Below the pieces are notes generated by a model that ran no database searches, was not told the origin of the DNA, and saw only the letters and a list, made by a program, of their open reading frames with translations. From assembly GCF_046506625.1 (NCBI RefSeq), contig NZ_JBKFFP010000004.1, forward strand, positions 248,001-312,000: a stretch of DNA of 64,000 nucleotides. Direction: 5' to 3'. The translations under genes and the position numbers were made by a program. The stretch comes from Zhengella sedimenti (GTDB lineage: Bacteria; Pseudomonadota; Alphaproteobacteria; Rhizobiales; Rhizobiaceae). Numbering within the stretch: position 1 is the stretch's first letter; each line of letters begins with the position of its first letter. Shown piece by piece: positions 60,644 through 64,000 of the stretch.

Positions 60644-61636
60644 ATGGACGGATTTTCGCTGCTCGAGCTTTCGCCAATCCCGGAAGGCCTTGAGGCGGCA
60701 GATGCAATCGCCAATACGATCGATCTGGCCATCAAGGCGGAGGCCTTCGGTTATGACCGGTTCTGGCTGGCCGAGCATCACAACATAGCCGGCATCGCGA
60801 GTACGGCGACCGTGGTGCTGATCGGCAGGATCGCGGCCGCAACCCGGACGATGCGGGTCGGTTCCGGGGGGATCATGCTGCCCAACCATGCCCCGCTCAT
60901 CGTCGCCGAGCAATTCGGTACATTGGCCACCCTGTTTCCGGACCGGATCGATCTTGGCCTCGGGCGTGCGCCGGGCGGCGACGCGAACACCGTGCGCGCG
61001 CTGCGGCGCTACATGGAACAGGCGGACAGTTTTCCGCACGACGTCATGGAATTGCTGGCGTATCTGGGCGACGTGCCGGAAGGCGCGCCCGTCCGTGCGA
61101 TCCCCGGCGCCGGCACCCATGTTCCCGTCTGGATCCTCGGTTCCAGCCTTTACGGCGCACAACTGGCCGCGCATCTGGGCCTGCCCTATGCCTTCGCGTC
61201 GCATTTTGCGCCTCAGGCGCTCGCAGACGCCCTGGCGGTCTATCGCGGCAATTTCCGTCCGTCGGAGTGGCTGCAAAAGCCCCGCGTCATGATTGCAGCC
61301 AGCACGTGTGCCGCGGACACCGATGAAGAAGCGGAATTCCTGCGCTCTTCACAGATCCTGTCCTTTGCCAGGCGGCTGACAGGGCAGCGCGGAAAACTGC
61401 CAAGGCCGATGGAAAACGTGACAGCCACCATCCCGCCAAATGTCCTGGCGCGGGTCAATGAAGACCTGGCGGTGTCGGCGTTCGGCGCACCTGAAACCCT
61501 GCGCAGCGCTTTCAGCGCGATCATCGCGAAACATGCCCCGGACGAACTGATCGTGACCAGCTGGATCCACGATCACGCGGCGCGGACAAGATCCTTCGAG
61601 ATCACCGCCGAAGTGCTGGAGAGCCTGCGGCAGTAA
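60644..61636 (+). CDS. luciferase-like monooxygenase (MsnO8-type)
   Basis: A 330-residue FMN-dependent LLM-class oxidoreductase. FSLLELSPIPEG at the start, AEAFGYDRFWLAEHHN near residue 35, the GGIMLPNHAPL loop and DRIDLGLGRAPGGD follow the MsnO8-like subgroup. Such enzymes use reduced flavin and oxygen; the substrate is unknown. The ATG at 60644 starts the family domain directly. It is followed by a convergent universal stress protein gene. Confidence 0.9.
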   Translation: MDGFSLLELSPIPEGLEAADAIANTIDLAIKAEAFGYDRFWLAEHHNIAGIASTATVVLIGRIAAATRTMRVGSGGIMLPNHAPLIVAEQFGTLATLFPDRIDLGLGRAPGGDANTVRALRRYMEQADSFPHDVMELLAYLGDVPEGAPVRAIPGAGTHVPVWILGSSLYGAQLAAHLGLPYAFASHFAPQALADALAVYRGNFRPSEWLQKPRVMIAASTCAADTDEEAEFLRSSQILSFARRLTGQRGKLPRPMENVTATIPPNVLARVNEDLAVSAFGAPETLRSAFSAIIAKHAPDELIVTSWIHDHAARTRSFEITAEVLESLRQ

Positions 61637-61717
61637 TCCATTGCAGCACCCATCGCCGCAGTGCCGGAAATCGAGCGATTGAAGTCACCCCCAGGATACG
61701 AAACGGCCTGTGCCGGC

Positions 61718-62539
61718 TCACCTGGCGGGCGGGACGACAAGCATGTCTGCATCGAGCATCTCAAGGACACCGCGCGCGCCGCTGCCGATATAGGGCCTGT
61801 GTGACGAGGCCCTGTTGTGCTTGCCGAAGGCGACCAGGTCGGGTGAACAGTTACGCGCGCAACGGGCGAGAACGTCGCAGACCGTTCCGTCTTCGATCCG
61901 GATGTCGATTGCACCCTCATGCATCCCGACATCCCTTCGCACCTCTGCGACGCATTGCCTTGCGGCCTGAAGCAGTTCCTTTCGCAAGACGGCGAGGTCC
62001 CGGCCACCCTCGTTCGCATGCGCGATGGCAAAGTCGGCTGTCGGCGCGATCCTGAGCGCCATGGCATAGGCATGACGCGATGAAGGTGTCAGGTCGAGGC
62101 CCACCATGACGTTCTCGTAGTGCCGGGTCGGACGCGCCTTGACGACAATCGCCGGCCGGGCGCTGCTCATCAGTACGCCTTCCAGGATCGTGCCGTCGAC
62201 GAACCCCGCACCCGTGGCTCTTTCACTGAGGCCGGTGACGATCAGGTCCGCGTCACAAGCAGCGGCTTCTTCCACGATCGATTGCACTGGATCCCCCGTG
62301 ACGCTCTTGAACGAGGCCGGGGAGAACCCTGCACCGAAGTCGTCCCAAAGCGCCGACTCAAGGTAATTGACGGCTGCCGCCACCTGGCGGCTCAGCGCTT
62401 CTTCCGCGCCCTGCCCTGCACTGGGCGCGACGTGGACAACATGCAGGTCTGCCCGGTGCATACGGGCAACCAGAAGGGCTCTTTCCAGCGCATGCTGCGA
62501 ATTCGGGCTGAGGTTGGTTGCAAGCAACAGGTTTTTCAT
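61718..62539 (-). CDS. universal stress protein with two UspA domains
   Basis: A 273-residue protein made of two UspA domains. The first has LLLATNLSPNSQHALERAL and DLIVTGLSERAT followed by a G-rich loop, the second VMVGLDLTPSSRHAYAMAL and the GSGARGVLEMLDADMLVV loop, typical of nucleotide-binding Usp proteins. The ATG at 62539 has GGGGG upstream; an in-frame extension to 62725 lacks family similarity. It lies 136 bases downstream of the ferric-reductase-like gene on the same strand. Confidence 0.88.
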   Translation of the reverse strand: MKNLLLATNLSPNSQHALERALLVARMHRADLHVVHVAPSAGQGAEEALSRQVAAAVNYLESALWDDFGAGFSPASFKSVTGDPVQSIVEEAAACDADLIVTGLSERATGAGFVDGTILEGVLMSSARPAIVVKARPTRHYENVMVGLDLTPSSRHAYAMALRIAPTADFAIAHANEGGRDLAVLRKELLQAARQCVAEVRRDVGMHEGAIDIRIEDGTVCDVLARCARNCSPDLVAFGKHNRASSHRPYIGSGARGVLEMLDADMLVVPPAR

Positions 62540-62675
62540 GAATCCCCCGCATCCACGGCCGAGATGGAAGTCCTTCCGGTTTCCTGTGAATACGCAGATG
62601 GGTATCGGCCGAAACATTCGCAACCGCTCTGGGCACAGTTCACGTGGCTGGTGACCGGGTTCAAACGAACGGACC

Positions 62676-64000
62676 TCAAAGATAGCGGGCGAAAACGGCG
62701 ATCCCGGCCGCAATGGCAGCGCCAACGCTCAGGTATCGAACCAGGTCGCGGCGATCCTGGCGGGACGATGCGGCGCCGCCATAGTCGAAGCGCTCATACC
62801 GTATGTTGTCCATCTTGAGGCCGAGGTCGAGGAGCGCATCGGATGTGGCGGTCACCATCGGCCCCGGACCGCAGATATAGGCACAGGCCTGCGTCCGATC
62901 CAGTGAACCGAGCAGTTGCGCCAGACATGCCGAGTCGATCCGGCCGGTATCGCCATTCCAGTCAGGAGCGCTTTCCTCACTGACCAGGACAACCTTGAAA
63001 TCGAGCGCTTCCCTGGCTGCGTCGATTTCCTCCAGGCACGCGAAATTGCTCGGCCGGCCAACGGCATAGGCCATGCGTACAGGCCTTTTCTCGTGCCTGG
63101 AAACCATGTCCCTCAACAGTCCCATGATCGGAGCGATACCGACGCCGCCTGCCAGCAGAACTATGCATCCGGTTTCATTGTCATCGAGGATGAATTCCCC
63201 ATACGGTCCGTCGATGCCGACCGGCGTGCCAGGCTCCAGTGATCCGATGCTGCCGGTGAAATCGCCGACTTCCTTGATGATGAGGCTCAATCCGGGCCGT
63301 CCGGGGCTGTCGGCTATGGAAAACGGATGGTCGAAAAGAGGCATTCTGTGGCGGCCGACCGTTATCCAGACGAACTGTCCGGCGCGATAACGCAAGCCAG
63401 GATTTCCCGATTGCGGCTGGATGTCGATTTCCCACAGGCGGTCCGCACGTTGAACGACCGACGCAACGGTCCACGGCCTCTGGTGAAGCCTGAACCAGCG
63501 CCATCCGTAGAGGACAAGCAGAATCGTCAGCACCGCCAGGCCCGTCAGCCACCACACGATGTGGACTGGCCAGGCCGAACTGAACCGGCCCGCCGACAGC
63601 GCATGATGGAGTCCCGCACCGACAGCCGTCAGACCCAGGACAACATGGCTTGCCCGCCAGATTTCGTAGCGCCATGGAAGACGGTCGCGCAAAAACGAAG
63701 TCGAAACCAGCACGGCCAGCGCGGCAAGAGAAACCACTCCGCTCCGGTAATGAGGAAGGATCAGATATGCCTGCAGCCTTTCCAGGCCCAAAGCCGGATC
63801 ATGCAACGCGGTCGGAAGCACATAGAACAACGGATGCAGGACGATGGCGGAGAGGACCCATAGTGCCGAGACCTTGTGAAAGGTCATGATCTTGTCGATG
63901 CCCAGATGTCCCGAAACGAAGTTGAAGCGGCCCGACGTCACGAATTGAATCGCCATGGTGACTAGACCGGCCATGCCCAGCGCGGCGCCCGCAAGCTCCA
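62676..64000 (-). CDS. ferric-reductase-like transmembrane FAD/NAD oxidoreductase, partial
   Basis: The frame continues past the window edge, so the N-terminus is missing. The visible ~441 residues contain several transmembrane helices with paired His (for example FHKVSALWVLSAIVLHPLF and SHVVLGLTAVGAGLHHAL) suited to b-type heme. A flavodoxin-reductase-like half follows: HPFSIADSPGRPG for FAD, VLLAGGVGIAPIMGLLRDM and ICGPGPMV for NAD(P)H. The family moves electrons across the membrane to iron or oxygen. Confidence 0.87.
   Translation of the reverse strand, partial: ELAGAALGMAGLVTMAIQFVTSGRFNFVSGHLGIDKIMTFHKVSALWVLSAIVLHPLFYVLPTALHDPALGLERLQAYLILPHYRSGVVSLAALAVLVSTSFLRDRLPWRYEIWRASHVVLGLTAVGAGLHHALSAGRFSSAWPVHIVWWLTGLAVLTILLVLYGWRWFRLHQRPWTVASVVQRADRLWEIDIQPQSGNPGLRYRAGQFVWITVGRHRMPLFDHPFSIADSPGRPGLSLIIKEVGDFTGSIGSLEPGTPVGIDGPYGEFILDDNETGCIVLLAGGVGIAPIMGLLRDMVSRHEKRPVRMAYAVGRPSNFACLEEIDAAREALDFKVVLVSEESAPDWNGDTGRIDSACLAQLLGSLDRTQACAYICGPGPMVTATSDALLDLGLKMDNIRYERFDYGGAASSRQDRRDLVRYLSVGAAIAAGIAVFARYL

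Noticed and set aside
61636..61666. possible terminator after the LLM gene (CTGCGGC and GCCGCAG arms)
   Set aside because: The loop is over 20 bases, one arm lies in the coding end and there is no T-run, so it was not listed as a terminator.

Overview
The window is GC-rich DNA from an alphaproteobacterium, most likely of the Hyphomicrobiales/Rhizobiales or a related marine lineage. Three things point there: several TRAP carboxylate transporters, two cold-shock genes next to a small Rhizobiales-type companion protein, and many catabolic SDR, CoA and flavin enzymes. No rRNA, tRNA or CRISPR array is visible. Most of the window reads as accessory (catabolic and secreted-protein) DNA.

Region 1 (1-5275) holds the end of a fused TAXI-type TRAP permease with its DUF1850 partner. 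Decayed IS66 and IS481 fragments follow, surrounding a secreted FecR-domain protein, and then a GFA-family protein.

Region 2 (5614-19494) is the clearest candidate for an undescribed system. It is a 14-gene, same-strand, tightly overlapping operon. It starts with its own TetR regulator behind a promoter carrying three copies of one palindrome. It encodes two complete TRAP transporters (DctPQM twice), an acyl-CoA ligase, a fused CoA-transferase, a citrate-synthase/citryl-CoA-lyase-like protein, a carboxymuconolactone-decarboxylase-family protein, an amidohydrolase, and two paralogous proteins built from a tandemly duplicated domain I cannot assign. The likely job is uptake of one or two unknown carboxylates, CoA activation and carbon-carbon cleavage.

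Region 3 (19797-23325, minus strand) has a FadL-like outer-membrane channel, then a cytochrome P450 and a DUF374 acyltransferase in visibly AT-richer DNA.

Region 4 (23628-34980) is a secreted-protein block: a 2289-residue DUF11-repeat protein, a PAN/beta-propeller protein, a beta-helix NosD-like protein, and remnants of an SDR and a YeiH-type transporter. The FecR gene, the giant gene, the propeller gene and the NosD-like gene all have FNR/FixK-type palindromes (TTGAY-N4-ATCAA or a close variant) upstream, suggesting a common oxygen- or NO-responsive regulon.

Region 5 (34968-44303) carries a MarR/nitroreductase pair with a palindromic operator, an enoyl-CoA hydratase, an enolase-superfamily protein with altered catalytic lysines, SDRs, a KstD-like flavoprotein divergent from a PobR-like AraC regulator, and a NIPSNAP protein.

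Region 6 (44839-46038) is a cold-shock cluster with two very small genes. Region 7 (46358-58887) has a PhoD-like phosphatase, an epimerase/SDR pair, a third TRAP transporter with an alpha-hydroxyacid oxidase, a GST/HpaI-aldolase/2-hydroxyacid-dehydrogenase operon, and a divergent SDR/FMO operon; it looks like a 2-hydroxyacid or lactone catabolic island. Region 8 (58937-64000) has a membrane-anchored esterase, a luciferase-like monooxygenase, a universal stress protein and a ferric-reductase-like protein running off the window edge.
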